From Geobacter sp. AOG2 (GTDB taxonomy: Bacteria; Desulfobacterota; Desulfuromonadia; Geobacterales; Pseudopelobacteraceae), in the NCBI RefSeq assembly GCF_019972295.1, contig NZ_BLJA01000001.1, forward strand, positions 1,086,049 through 1,150,048: a stretch of DNA of 64,000 nt. The letters run 5' to 3'. The stretch's first letter is position 1; each line of letters starts with the position of its first letter. The position numbers and the translations under genes were made by a program. The notes under the pieces are model-generated. The model was not told the DNA's origin and made no database searches. It saw only the letters and a list, made by a program, of their open reading frames with translations. Positions 25,230-33,780 of the stretch are shown here, piece by piece.

Positions 25230-25406
25230 ATGATTCTACAAAAACTTATCGCCGTTGTTTTTTTGCTTTTCGTGATCTGCTTCATTGCCATTGTTATCGA
25301 AGAGCTGTTCCTGGGAGGCAAACGCCGGCGAAAACTGGAGCGCCAGCGCCGGGCGGAGGCGGGGGCGGTGGAACCTGAGAGTGGACAAGAAAAAAACGGG
25401 TCGTGA
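25230..25406 (+). CDS. Small single-pass membrane protein (58 residues)
   Basis: This open frame has one N-terminal membrane helix (about residues 6-23, rich in Val, Leu, Phe and Ile) followed by a strongly basic stretch (GGKRRRKLERQRR) and an acidic, hydrophilic tail. The positive-inside rule predicts a cytoplasmic C-terminus. The start ATG follows TTAGGGA. It lies 78 bases after the acyl-CoA synthetase stop and just before a strong terminator, so it would be co-transcribed with it. No known family is recognised. Confidence 0.55.
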   Translation: MILQKLIAVVFLLFVICFIAIVIEELFLGGKRRRKLERQRRAEAGAVEPESGQEKNGS

Positions 25407-25442
25407 GCTGAATCGCTATTCGGTGAGTATAGGCAGGAATGA

Positions 25443-25476
25443 GAAAAGGCAGGGGACATAAGTTCCCTGCCTTTTC
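25443..25476. terminator. Bidirectional terminator
   Basis: A 12-bp perfect stem GAAAAGGCAGGG/CCCTGCCTTTTC with a 10-base loop lies between the convergent 58-residue membrane protein gene and the OmpW-like gene. Confidence 0.85.
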
Positions 25477-25502
25477 CCATGGTCAGCAGATTTGGCCAGC
25501 GC

Positions 25503-26117
25503 TTAGAAACGGTAGCCGACGCCGATGCCGAAGAGGTGTGGATTGATGTCGAGGTCGTACTTGGTGCCGGCGATCTTGACCTTGGTGTCGGCGTTGATGT
25601 ACTTGTAGTCGAAGTTGAAGTAGAGGTTGTCCTTGATTTTGATGTCGACGCCAGCCTGGGCGGCCCAGCCGACGCTGTTGTCGATGCTGAAACTTTGATC
25701 GTTGTTCAGCCGGGAATTGAAGGGAAAGGTGACGTTCAAACCAACGCCGATGTAGGGGCTAACCAGATCGCCGGCCAGTGGGTGGTATTTTACGGTCAGG
25801 GTGGGAGGAAGCAGCCATGTGGACCCTTGGAATTGGCCATTGATCTTGATGTCGTTCCTGGTGACGCCGGCTATCAGCTCCGTGGACACATTCTTCAGGA
25901 AGAAGTATTCCAGGTCGAGTTCAGGCATGATGTCGTCGCCCACCTTGGCTTTTGCTGCGCTCAGTTCGCTGTCGAACGTCTCATCCGGCATGACGTAGAT
26001 CGCCCTGAAACGTACGCCGAACTTCTGGTAGTCGTCCGCCGCCCCGGCTATGGTCGCCATCCCCAGCATCATTATCGATGCCGCAATCCCCGCCGCTCCA
26101 AGCAATGCTCTTCTCAT
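25503..26117 (-). CDS. OmpW-family outer membrane protein
   Basis: This 204-residue protein has a signal peptide (ending TIAGA, about residue 27) and an eight-strand beta-barrel pattern of the OmpW family: VRFRAIYVMPD at the mature start, ELDLEYFFLKNVSTEL, LTVKYHPL, SPYIGVGLN, GWAAQAGVDIKI, LYFNFDYKYI and a terminal aromatic GVGYRF, the usual outer membrane insertion signal. OmpW proteins form small hydrophobic channels. GGAGGATC supports the start at 26117. The leader has an inverted repeat at 26147-26164. Confidence 0.9.
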   Translation of the reverse strand: MRRALLGAAGIAASIMMLGMATIAGAADDYQKFGVRFRAIYVMPDETFDSELSAAKAKVGDDIMPELDLEYFFLKNVSTELIAGVTRNDIKINGQFQGSTWLLPPTLTVKYHPLAGDLVSPYIGVGLNVTFPFNSRLNNDQSFSIDNSVGWAAQAGVDIKIKDNLYFNFDYKYINADTKVKIAGTKYDLDINPHLFGIGVGYRF

Positions 26118-26590
26118 TAGCCTGATCCTCCCCTTTGTGTGGTTATTTGAGGTTTGCACCTCAATACCGATATCGGAAACCAGAAATAAGATTTAGAAGA
26201 TTCGCTTAGTCCCTTTTTGTGACAATTTCATTGAAAAAATGACACAAGTCAAGAAAATAGTTTTTGTATTGAAAAAAAATAATTTATTAATACGGAATAT
26301 CCGGTTGACCATTCTCTGGATTTGTCGGAACCTGCTTTGGAACAGTCGTACACGAGAGTATGTCTGCTTGCACATTTCCTGTTCGTAGGTAAAATTCCAA
26401 CTTTCATGGAGGTGCGGGCCGTTGCGAAAAACATCAGGAGAGTTGGAGATGGGGCTGCGGACCAGTGGCATCATATACACGTACATCGGGTATGAAGACA
26501 TCGTCGCCATTCGTGGCGCCACTGACAATACCGATGGTGAAAAACATTAATTAGATAGGCAGTTAAAATGAATCGTTTTACGGAGGATGC
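26118..26590. other. AT-rich divergent intergenic region (OmpW / M24 peptidase)
   Basis: About 470 bases with no convincing gene. It contains the ompW leader inverted repeat and long A/T runs near 26225-26295. A 33-codon frame with a fair ribosome binding site (26449-26550) exists but lacks any other support. Confidence 0.45.
26147..26164 (-). promoter_or_regulatory. Inverted repeat in the OmpW-gene leader
   Basis: TTGAGGT-TTGC-ACCTCAA is a perfect 7-bp inverted repeat about 30 bases upstream of the OmpW start codon. It could be an operator or an mRNA hairpin; nothing shows which. Confidence 0.45.
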
Positions 26591-27787
26591 ATGCGCCTGA
26601 CCCCTGCCACCGAGTTGGAATACCGTTGTAAAATGTTACAAAATCATATGGCCGCCGAAGAATTGGATGCCATCATTATCGTCCAGAATGCCGACCTGTT
26701 CTATTTTACGGGCACCGTTCAGAGCGGCTGTCTGTATGTACCTGCGCATGGACAGCCGCTGTACCTGGTACGCCGGGATGCGGCCAGGGCGCGTATGGAG
26801 TCGGGGCTTAGGGAGGTGATGCCCTTCACTTCGCCCAAGGATATCCAACCGTTGGTGGCAGGGTACGGATATCCCGAACCGAAGCGGATCGGCATGGAGT
26901 TCGACGTGCTGCCGGTCGGCCTGTTCGAGCGCTACCGCAAGGTGTTTCCCAATGCGCAATTCAGTGATGCCACGCCACTGATCCGTTTGGTGCGCATGAT
27001 CAAAAGCCACTACGAAATCCACCTCATGAAGGATGCGGCGGACCAGGTCGATAAGGTGACCCGCCGGGCGGCGGAGGTGATCCGGGAAGGGATGAGCGAT
27101 GTGGAGTTGGCGGCAGAGCTTGAGCATACGGCCCGCCTGAACGGACACCTGGGTTTGATCAGAATGCGGGCCTTTAATGGCGAAATGCTCTTTGGCCATA
27201 CCTTTTCCGGCACGGACAGCGCTGTACCGGCCTATACGGACACTCCCTTCGGCGGCGTGGGACCCAGCCCCTGTTTCGGACAGGGGGCGAGCTACAAGCC
27301 GATCGGCCGCAACGAGCCGATCATTGTCGACTTTGCCGGGAGCATTGACGGCTATCTGGTTGACCAGACCCGCATCTTTGCCCTTGATGGTCTGTCCGAC
27401 CGGTTGCGCAAGGGGTATGACGACATGGTGCGGGTGCAGGAACTGATGAAGCAGATCGCCGTTGTGGGCGCACCTTGGGGGGAGGTGTATGACCGTTGTC
27501 TGGCGCTGGCAGTGGAGATGGGTTATGCCGACAGCTTCATGGGGGCCAAAGGTTCTCAGGTCTCCTTCATCGGTCATGGCCTGGGGGTCGAGATCGATGA
27601 ATATCCCTTTATTGCACGGGGGTTCAAGGATATGGTTCTCCAGGTGGGAATGGCCTTTGCCTTTGAGCCCAAAGTCGTCTTTCCGGGTGAGGGAGCTGTC
27701 GGTATCGAGAATACCTTCTATATCAGCGAGGAGGGGCTCAAGCAATTGACCTATTCAAGCGAAGAACTGGTTATTCTGCACCGCTAG
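26591..27787 (+). CDS. M24-family metallopeptidase (Xaa-Pro aminopeptidase-like)
   Basis: This 398-residue protein has a creatinase-type N-terminal domain (about 1-150) and a C-terminal pita-bread M24 domain. The five metal ligands can be placed: Asp in IIVDFAG, Asp in YLVDQTR, His in GHGLGVEIDE, Glu in FAFEPKV and Glu in GIENTFYI. Such enzymes remove N-terminal residues before proline, or act on related imide substrates. GGAGG precedes the ATG. It appears monocistronic, ahead of citrate synthase but with that gene's own promoter between them. Confidence 0.9.
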   Translation: MRLTPATELEYRCKMLQNHMAAEELDAIIIVQNADLFYFTGTVQSGCLYVPAHGQPLYLVRRDAARARMESGLREVMPFTSPKDIQPLVAGYGYPEPKRIGMEFDVLPVGLFERYRKVFPNAQFSDATPLIRLVRMIKSHYEIHLMKDAADQVDKVTRRAAEVIREGMSDVELAAELEHTARLNGHLGLIRMRAFNGEMLFGHTFSGTDSAVPAYTDTPFGGVGPSPCFGQGASYKPIGRNEPIIVDFAGSIDGYLVDQTRIFALDGLSDRLRKGYDDMVRVQELMKQIAVVGAPWGEVYDRCLALAVEMGYADSFMGAKGSQVSFIGHGLGVEIDEYPFIARGFKDMVLQVGMAFAFEPKVVFPGEGAVGIENTFYISEEGLKQLTYSSEELVILHR

Positions 27788-27806
27788 CCGCTCCACAAAA
27801 TTTTTG

Positions 27807-27834
27807 TTGCATTTTGGCCAAGCTTTGGTATAAC
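27807..27834 (+). promoter_or_regulatory. Predicted citrate synthase promoter
   Basis: TTGCAT (27807-27812) and TATAAC (27829-27834) are 16 bases apart. Transcription would begin near 27841, leaving a leader of about 140 bases before the gltA ATG. A TTGTATACAG palindrome (27850-27859) sits just inside the transcript, where a repressor could act. Confidence 0.55.
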
Positions 27835-27982
27835 TACGGCACTTCCTGATTGTATACAGTATCCTAAAAAAATATTTTCCTATTGAGTAGACGACCGATT
27901 TTTGTTGGTCTTAATGGTGTCTAAGAAGCCTGGCTCACTGTTGATCTCAGCTAAAACCTCACAACGAAAGGAGAGTACCAAC

Positions 27983-29308
27983 ATGGCATTGAAAGAGACG
28001 CTCAAACAGAAGATTGAGGAACACCGCCCCCGTACCACCAAGCTTACCAAGGAATTCGGCAAGGTGATCATCGATCAGGTGACCATCGACCAATGCATCG
28101 GCGGTGCCCGCGACATTCGCAGCCTCGTCACCGACATCTCCTATCTTGATCCTCAGGAAGGCATCCGTTTCCGCGGTAAGACCATCCCCGAGACCTTTGC
28201 GGCGCTGCCCAAGGCCGCCGGTTCGGCCTATCCGACTGTTGAGTCCTTCTGGTACTTCCTTTTGACCGGTGATGTGCCGACCGACGCCCAGGTCGCCGAA
28301 GTGGTGGCCGAGTGGAAGACGCGCCAGAGCGTCCCCCAGTACGTGTTCGACGCCATTCGTGCCCTGCCCAGGGACAGCCATCCCATGGTCATGCTCTCGG
28401 TCGGCATAATGGCACTGCAGAAAGACTCCAAGTTTGCCGCTTTCTACAACTCCGGCAAATTCAACAAGATGGTTGCCTGGGAATCCGTCTATGAAGACGC
28501 CAGCGACATCGTGGCCCGTATCCCCATCATTGCCGCTTTCATCTACAACCTGAAGTACAAGGGTGACAAGCAGATCGCCATCGACCCGACCCTGGACATG
28601 GGCGCCAACTTTGCCCACATGATCGGGCAGAGCGAGCAGTACAAGGATGTGGCCCGCATGTACTTCATCCTGCACTCCGACCATGAGTCCGGGAACGTCT
28701 CGGCCCACACCACCCACTTGGTGCATTCGGCCCTGTCCGACCCCTACTACGCCTATTCCGCCGGCCTGAACGGCTTGGCCGGCCCGCTGCACGGCCTGGC
28801 CAACCAGGAGGTTCTTGGCTGGATCATGGAGTTCCAGAAAAAACTCAACGGGGCCGAGCCGACTAAAGAAAACGTCACTAAGGCCCTCTGGGACACCCTC
28901 AACGCCGGTCAGGTTGTCCCGGGTTACGGTCACGCCGTTCTGCGCAAGACCGACCCGCGTTATACCGCTCAGCGTGAGTTCTGTCTCGCCACCCCGGGCC
29001 TCAAGGATGATCCCCTGTTCAAACTGGTTGCCATGATCTTTGAAACGGCTCCGGGCGTCCTCACCGAGCACGGCAAGACCAAGAATCCCTGGCCGAACGT
29101 CGATGCACAGTCCGGTGTTATCCAGTGGTACTACGGCGTCAAGGAATGGGACTTCTACACGGTTCTGTTCGGTGTCGGCCGCGCCTTGGGCTGCATGGCC
29201 AACATTACCTGGGACCGTGGTCTGGGCTACGCTATCGAGCGTCCCAAGTCCGTAACCACCGCCATGCTTGAGAAGTGGGCCGCCGATGGTGGTCGCCAGT
29301 TGTCCTGA
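27983..29308 (+). CDS. gltA: Citrate synthase, eukaryote-like type of Geobacteraceae
   Basis: This 441-residue enzyme condenses acetyl-CoA and oxaloacetate to citrate, the entry step of acetate oxidation in the TCA cycle. The motifs match the mitochondrial-type family rather than the usual bacterial one: HSDHESGNVSAHTTHLV, NGLAGPLHGLANQEVL, VPGYGHAVLRKTDPR and AFGVGRALG-like C-terminus (LFGVGRALGCMANI). Geobacteraceae are known to carry this eukaryote-like enzyme. AAAGGAGAG supports the ATG at 27983 over upstream starts. It has its own promoter and terminator. Confidence 0.96.
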   Translation: MALKETLKQKIEEHRPRTTKLTKEFGKVIIDQVTIDQCIGGARDIRSLVTDISYLDPQEGIRFRGKTIPETFAALPKAAGSAYPTVESFWYFLLTGDVPTDAQVAEVVAEWKTRQSVPQYVFDAIRALPRDSHPMVMLSVGIMALQKDSKFAAFYNSGKFNKMVAWESVYEDASDIVARIPIIAAFIYNLKYKGDKQIAIDPTLDMGANFAHMIGQSEQYKDVARMYFILHSDHESGNVSAHTTHLVHSALSDPYYAYSAGLNGLAGPLHGLANQEVLGWIMEFQKKLNGAEPTKENVTKALWDTLNAGQVVPGYGHAVLRKTDPRYTAQREFCLATPGLKDDPLFKLVAMIFETAPGVLTEHGKTKNPWPNVDAQSGVIQWYYGVKEWDFYTVLFGVGRALGCMANITWDRGLGYAIERPKSVTTAMLEKWAADGGRQLS

Positions 29309-29330
29309 TCTTTTTTTCTTGCGTGCAGAA

Positions 29331-29361
29331 GGGGGATGCGGTAACGCATCCCCCTTTTTTT
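29331..29361 (+). terminator. Terminator of gltA
   Basis: A perfect 10-bp stem (GGGGGATGCG with its complement, GTAA loop) followed by seven T residues. Confidence 0.95.
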
Positions 29362-29371
29362 ATTTTCAGGC

Positions 29372-29399
29372 TTGCAAAAAAATTAAAGTGCGGTATAAA
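29372..29399 (+). promoter_or_regulatory. Predicted desulfoferrodoxin promoter
   Basis: TTGCAA (29372-29377) and TATAAA (29394-29399) with a 16-base, A-rich spacer, just after the gltA terminator. Confidence 0.5.
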
Positions 29400-29624
29400 G
29401 GATAAAAATTGTCGTATTTGGTGTTCAGCATTCCGAAGCTAAGAATGATCTGGTCAGAATGGGGTGCCGAGGCGGTTCGGCACTACTGTGAAACCCATCA
29501 CCGGTCGGAAGTCCTGAACACTGCCCTGTTTATCGCTATCCCTGGCCCCATTTTTTTCTGGACGCTTATGCGTAACCCACTGCCTGGAAACAGGTCTACA
29601 CAACAACACAGGAGGAATATCATC

Positions 29625-30005
29625 ATGCCGAAGCTTCTTGAAATCTACAAATGTGAACATTGTGGTAATATCGTCGAAATCGTCCACGGTGGCGGAGCGC
29701 CCCTGGTCTGCTGTGGCGAGGAGATGAAACAGTTGACGGAAAATACGGTCGATGCCGCCAAGGAAAAACATGTGCCGGTTATCGAAATCGCCGATGGTGT
29801 CGTCAAGGTCACGGTAGGGAGTGTGCTGCATCCCATGGAGGAGAAACACTACATCGAATGGATTGAACTGGTTGCCGACGGCAAGGTTTACCGCCAAGCC
29901 CTCAAGCCGGGCGACGTGCCGACCGCCACGTTCAATATCACCGCCACCAGCCTGACGGCCCGGGAGTTGTGTAATCTGCACGGTCTCTGGTCTGCCAAAG
30001 CTTAA
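29625..30005 (+). CDS. dfx: Desulfoferrodoxin (two-iron superoxide reductase)
   Basis: This 126-residue protein reduces superoxide to hydrogen peroxide without making oxygen, a typical anaerobe defence. The N-terminal desulforedoxin-like domain has CEHC and CC cysteine pairs for the Fe(Cys)4 centre. The catalytic C-terminal domain has the histidines in [22 protein letters not shown] and the CNLHGLW motif that supplies Cys and His ligands. The ATG at 29625 is chosen because GGAGG lies 9 bases upstream. It is followed by a terminator. Confidence 0.95.
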   Translation: MPKLLEIYKCEHCGNIVEIVHGGGAPLVCCGEEMKQLTENTVDAAKEKHVPVIEIADGVVKVTVGSVLHPMEEKHYIEWIELVADGKVYRQALKPGDVPTATFNITATSLTARELCNLHGLWSAKA

Positions 30006-30029
30006 TGCCGCACTGAACCTTAAAAGACC

Positions 30030-30063
30030 AATGCCCGCCGGGGACCCCGACGGGCATTTTTTC
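30030..30063 (+). terminator. Terminator after desulfoferrodoxin
   Basis: ATGCCCG (30031-30037) pairs with CGGGCAT (30051-30057), enclosing a second GGGG/CCCC pairing, followed by a run of six T. Confidence 0.88.
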
Positions 30064-30079
30064 TATCACGAGCACAATC

Positions 30080-30361
30080 ATGAAAAACCTTTTCATCATG
30101 ACGTGTCGTGTCGGGTGTGCCGCCTGCTGTATCGCCCCTTCGATTTCATCGCCTATTCCCGGCATGGAGCACGGCAAACCGGCCGGTATGCGTTGCGTGC
30201 AACTAACGCCTGACAACCGTTGCGGTCTCTTTGGCCTCCGTGAACGACCTCCGGTTTGCACCAGCCTGCGGCCGAGCCAGGATATGTGTGGTCAGGACGA
30301 CAGGGAAGCTATGGAGCTTTTGTCGAAGATGGAACTGCTTACCCTCCCCGATCCCCAGTAA
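30080..30361 (+). CDS. YkgJ-family cysteine cluster protein
   Basis: This 93-residue protein shows the cysteine spacing of the YkgJ (CxxCxxCC) family, thought to bind zinc or an iron-sulfur cluster: CRVGCAACC near the N-terminus, then CVQL, CGLFG, CTSL and MCG. Its role is not established. The ATG at 30080 has a poor ribosome binding site, and it sits just 17 bases after the desulfoferrodoxin terminator, so it may rely on read-through. Confidence 0.75.
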   Translation: MKNLFIMTCRVGCAACCIAPSISSPIPGMEHGKPAGMRCVQLTPDNRCGLFGLRERPPVCTSLRPSQDMCGQDDREAMELLSKMELLTLPDPQ

Positions 30362-30512
30362 TGAGTAGTAAATTGGCGGTGTTGGTTCGTAGGGCGTTCA
30401 CACATGAATCAATGGCTTGCATTGTCCCGGTTGGCCACCCTTCTCCCCTCCCAATCGCTTTTCTTCCCGCCTCCCTTTACACCTGTCCACGGCTCATGTA
30501 TCATCAACCATC

Positions 30513-31661
30513 ATGAAGCGAATCCTGAGTCTTTACATAATCCGCGAGATTGCCTCGGTATTCCTGCTCGGTATCGTCGTATTCACCCTGATCCTGTTGA
30601 TGGGGCGGCTGATCAAGCTGACCGATCTGGTCATATCCCGCGGCGTGCCCATGGCGGATATCGGCCGGATGATCCTGTACCTGATGCCTTCCTTTCTGGT
30701 ATTCACGATCCCCATGGCCTTCCTGCTGGCAGTGCTGCTGGCTTTTGGGCGCCTCTCGGCCGATAACGAGATCACGGTGATGAAATCCAGCGGCCTTAGT
30801 CTGGTGCAGATCATGCCGCCGGTGTTGTTGTGCGGCATGATAGCGGTATTGCTGACCCTTGCCGCCAGCACCGTTGGCGTTCCTTGGGGCAACAGCGCCT
30901 TCAAGCGTATCAGTTTCGAAATGCTGAAACAGAACGTGGCCGCGACGATCCGTGAGAAGGTTTTCTGGGACGAGATCCCCGGCATCATCCTCTACACAGA
31001 CCATTACGATGAGCAGAACCACACCCTCAAAGGGGTCATCATCCATGATGGCCGTGACCCGGTACGGCCCATGACCATCTTTGCCGCTACCGGAAAGGTG
31101 GGCTGTACCCCCAATCAGCAGGACATCTGCCTGGTGCTTAACAACGGCAGCATCCATGCAGCGGGTAAGAAAGACGAATACCGGCTGGTCAATTTCGGTG
31201 AATACGCCATGACCGTGGCCGGGCCAGGCAGGGGAGGAGGCATTGGGCGCAACGAGTTGGATATGGGGATCAGCGAACTCCGGCGGCAGATCGGCGACCC
31301 TGTAACGCCTCCGGCAACGCGCCTCAAAATGGCCGCCGAACTTCAGAGCCGTTTCGCCTTTCCATTTGCCTCTCTGGTATTTGCCATCGTAGCCGTGCCG
31401 CTTGGCATCCAGAACCGCCGTTCGGGCAAATCGGCCGGTTTTTCCGTCAGTATCGGCATTCTGTTGGCTTATTACGTGCTGCTGTCGCTTTTGCGGACCC
31501 TGGCGGAACGGGGAACGCTCCCGGCGGGGTTGGCGCTCTGGCTTCCCAATATGATCTTTTTGACCATGGGATGGTATTTCCTGAGGATGGCGTCCTTGGA
31601 ACGAAGCATCCAAGCTGAGGTGCAGGATACGCTACTGACCCTGATCGGAAGGAAGGCATAG
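30513..31661 (+). CDS. lptF: LPS export permease LptF
   Basis: This 382-residue YjgP/YjgQ-family protein is one of two inner-membrane permeases of the LptB2FG transporter that extracts lipopolysaccharide for delivery to the outer membrane. It has three N-terminal membrane helices (about 12-35, 53-80, 100-120), a periplasmic beta-jellyroll (about 130-270) and three C-terminal helices. RFAFPFASLVFAIVAVPLGIQ is the family signature region. The ATG at 30513 gives the standard N-terminus (MKRILSLYIIREI); the longer in-frame extension is Pro/Ser-rich and unlikely. It is followed after 4 bases by lptG. Confidence 0.93.
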   Translation: MKRILSLYIIREIASVFLLGIVVFTLILLMGRLIKLTDLVISRGVPMADIGRMILYLMPSFLVFTIPMAFLLAVLLAFGRLSADNEITVMKSSGLSLVQIMPPVLLCGMIAVLLTLAASTVGVPWGNSAFKRISFEMLKQNVAATIREKVFWDEIPGIILYTDHYDEQNHTLKGVIIHDGRDPVRPMTIFAATGKVGCTPNQQDICLVLNNGSIHAAGKKDEYRLVNFGEYAMTVAGPGRGGGIGRNELDMGISELRRQIGDPVTPPATRLKMAAELQSRFAFPFASLVFAIVAVPLGIQNRRSGKSAGFSVSIGILLAYYVLLSLLRTLAERGTLPAGLALWLPNMIFLTMGWYFLRMASLERSIQAEVQDTLLTLIGRKA

Positions 31662-31665
31662 CCCG

Positions 31666-32745
31666 GTGAGTATCCTCAGCCGTTATATAGCAGTTACCTG
31701 GCTGCGTCTGTTGGCCCTCTGCCAGGGTAGTTTCGTTGCTGTGTATCTGGTGCTGGACATGATGGACAAGATACCGCGTTTTATCCGCGCCGGCGGCGCG
31801 GGAGGGGACATTCTACGCTTTTTCATCTGGAAGTTGCCGGAGATGATCGGCCAGACCGCCTCGTTTTCGATTCTGATGGCGACCCTGTTGACCCTGGGCC
31901 TGTTTTCCCGTAACAGCGAGATTATTGCCATGCGGAGTTGTGGGATCAGCCTGCTGCGCATCGCGTTTCCCATGCTGTTTCTGGGTTTGACGGCCAGTTT
32001 TTTGCTGCTTCTGAACGCCGAACTGGTCGTGCCCGGCAGCTATGAACGTATGGAGAAGGTTGAGCGGGTCGATATCAGGAAACAGGGGATCAATGCAGTA
32101 TTCAGACGCAACAATATCTGGTTCCACTCCGACGATATGATCCTTCAGGCCCACCTGTTCGACCCCCAGGCTAAAGTGCTGCGGGGGATCACCCTCTGGA
32201 AGCTGGACGGTTCCATGAATCCGATCAGTCGTACAGATGCCGAGTCGGCCGAATTTCACGACGGACGCTGGACCCTGAAGGAAGCGGTGATAAAGGATTT
32301 CGGACAGGGGCGAGGGTATGTTACCCGGCGGGCACGCAGCTTGGACGTGGCCCTGAATCTGAAACTGGACGACCTGCGCGTGTTAGGCAACAATGCCGAT
32401 AACCTGAGCTTCAGGAAACTGAAGGAGTATGCCGACAATCTGCAGAGCGGGGGATATCACGCCTTTCGTTACCTGACCATGATGCACACCAAGCTTTCCG
32501 GTCCATTTGCTGCCTTTGTGATGGTCATTCTGGGTATCCCGTTCGCCTTCAGGAACAGTCGCTCGGGTGGTACCGCCCTCGGGATCGGGGCTAGCATCGG
32601 TATCGGTTTCGCCTATTTCGTGGTCAATGCCATGCTGCTTTCCTACGGGAGCAGCGGGGTGTTGCCGCCGGTGGTCGCCGCCTGGGGGGCCAATATCATT
32701 TTCTGTCTGGGCGGCGTGTGGCTGGCCATGACGGTGAAGAATTGA
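31666..32745 (+). CDS. lptG: LPS export permease LptG
   Basis: This 359-residue partner of LptF has the same plan: three membrane helices, a periplasmic jellyroll (about 130-265) and three more helices, with the signature KLSGPFAAFVMVILGIPFAFR. It starts with GTG at 31666, 4 bases after the lptF stop, with GGAAGG inside the lptF end as ribosome binding site. Which of the pair is F and which G is assigned by gene order, the usual convention. Confidence 0.92.
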   Translation: MSILSRYIAVTWLRLLALCQGSFVAVYLVLDMMDKIPRFIRAGGAGGDILRFFIWKLPEMIGQTASFSILMATLLTLGLFSRNSEIIAMRSCGISLLRIAFPMLFLGLTASFLLLLNAELVVPGSYERMEKVERVDIRKQGINAVFRRNNIWFHSDDMILQAHLFDPQAKVLRGITLWKLDGSMNPISRTDAESAEFHDGRWTLKEAVIKDFGQGRGYVTRRARSLDVALNLKLDDLRVLGNNADNLSFRKLKEYADNLQSGGYHAFRYLTMMHTKLSGPFAAFVMVILGIPFAFRNSRSGGTALGIGASIGIGFAYFVVNAMLLSYGSSGVLPPVVAAWGANIIFCLGGVWLAMTVKN

Positions 32746-32829
32746 CAAGCAATACAATGGGGCGCGTCACGGGTTCCCGGTAGCAGTGCGGGCGCCCCGT
32801 ATTTGACAGCAACAACAAGGAGGCCGAAC

Positions 32830-33741
32830 ATGAAAAACGTTGCCGCTGCCCTGATCATTGTGATGTTTTGCCTGGCAGGGAACGCCTACCTCTTTGCGGC
32901 GGAACGGCCGCAGCGCGTTATGAAACCTGCGGTAGCGAGTCCGGACACCGCTCCCTCAATTCTCAGCATTATACCGGCCCTGGCGGAACCAGGGGACAAA
33001 GTAACCATCTTCGGTTCCAATTTCGGTGAGCAAATCTCGGCCTTTCTCGGCAGCGTGGAGATACCGGCCAAGGTGTCCGACGGAAGGCAGCTAGAGTTCA
33101 TCGTTCCGTCACTCGATGCAGGATTGTACGCATTGTACCTCAAGCGGGGTGATGGTGTTGTCGGCCGGGTCTACAACTTTTCGGTGTTGCCCCAGCGGCC
33201 GGTGCTGAATGCCCTTTCACCCGACAGGATCAGTTCCTGCGCTCAGGGGGGAGAGCGGGATGTGACCGCGTCGGGCCGAAATTTTAGCGAGACGTCGCTT
33301 CTCTTCTTTGACAATACCTCTATCAAGAGCCGCGTGGTTTCGCCCGAGGCCATCGTTTTCAGGGTTCCGCAGGTGACGGGGGGGCTGCACCAGGTTTTGG
33401 TGAAAAATTCACCGGAGAACGCTTCGGTGCCGCTGGCGCTTGAGATAGAGACAAAGCCTGAAATCAGTCAGGTAGGGAGAGGGGATGAATACGTAAATTA
33501 TTACGAATTGATAATAGATGGGAAGAACTTTCAGCAGAACTCGGCCCTCTATGTGGACGGCCAGCGCATTGGCGGGAATAGCGGCCAGGATGCGGCCGCA
33601 CGGGAGAAGGTTATCTTTATCGACTGCACCAGGCTCGTTTATCAGCGGTTCCCCTATTCGCCGGTTGCCAAGGAGTTCCGCCTGCAGGTGGTGAACCCCG
33701 GGAACGAAGGGAGCCAGGTCGTTAACGTCAGCGCACCGTGA
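32830..33741 (+). CDS. Exported IPT/TIG-domain protein
   Basis: This 303-residue protein has a signal peptide (ending LFAA, about residue 24) and about three immunoglobulin-like IPT/TIG domains: PSILSIIPALAEPGDKVTIFG (in two parts), PVLNALSPDRISS with VTASGRNFSE, and PEISQVGRGDEY with LIIDGKNFQ. TIG domains usually mediate extracellular binding or structure. AAGGAGG precedes the ATG at 32830. It lies between lptG and purT with 84- and 39-base gaps. Its ligand is unknown. Confidence 0.8.
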   Translation: MKNVAAALIIVMFCLAGNAYLFAAERPQRVMKPAVASPDTAPSILSIIPALAEPGDKVTIFGSNFGEQISAFLGSVEIPAKVSDGRQLEFIVPSLDAGLYALYLKRGDGVVGRVYNFSVLPQRPVLNALSPDRISSCAQGGERDVTASGRNFSETSLLFFDNTSIKSRVVSPEAIVFRVPQVTGGLHQVLVKNSPENASVPLALEIETKPEISQVGRGDEYVNYYELIIDGKNFQQNSALYVDGQRIGGNSGQDAAAREKVIFIDCTRLVYQRFPYSPVAKEFRLQVVNPGNEGSQVVNVSAP

Positions 33742-33780
33742 TAGGAACAGAAATTTTTGAACTCGGAGGATAATATCGAT

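Larger units (their letters stand above)
29309..29624 (+). other. Intergenic region gltA / desulfoferrodoxin
   Basis: 316 bases holding the gltA terminator, a sigma-70 promoter (29372-29399) and a leader of about 215 bases ahead of the desulfoferrodoxin gene. The in-frame extension of that gene into this region lacks codon character and a ribosome binding site. Confidence 0.5.

Noticed and set aside
26449-26550. 33-codon frame with a fair ribosome binding site before the M24 gene
   Set aside because: Very short, no family, no supporting context beyond the ribosome binding site.
26636-27745. Long antisense frames over the M24 peptidase and citrate synthase (also 27959-29071)
   Set aside because: Shadow frames caused by GC-rich codon use; the sense proteins carry full catalytic motifs.
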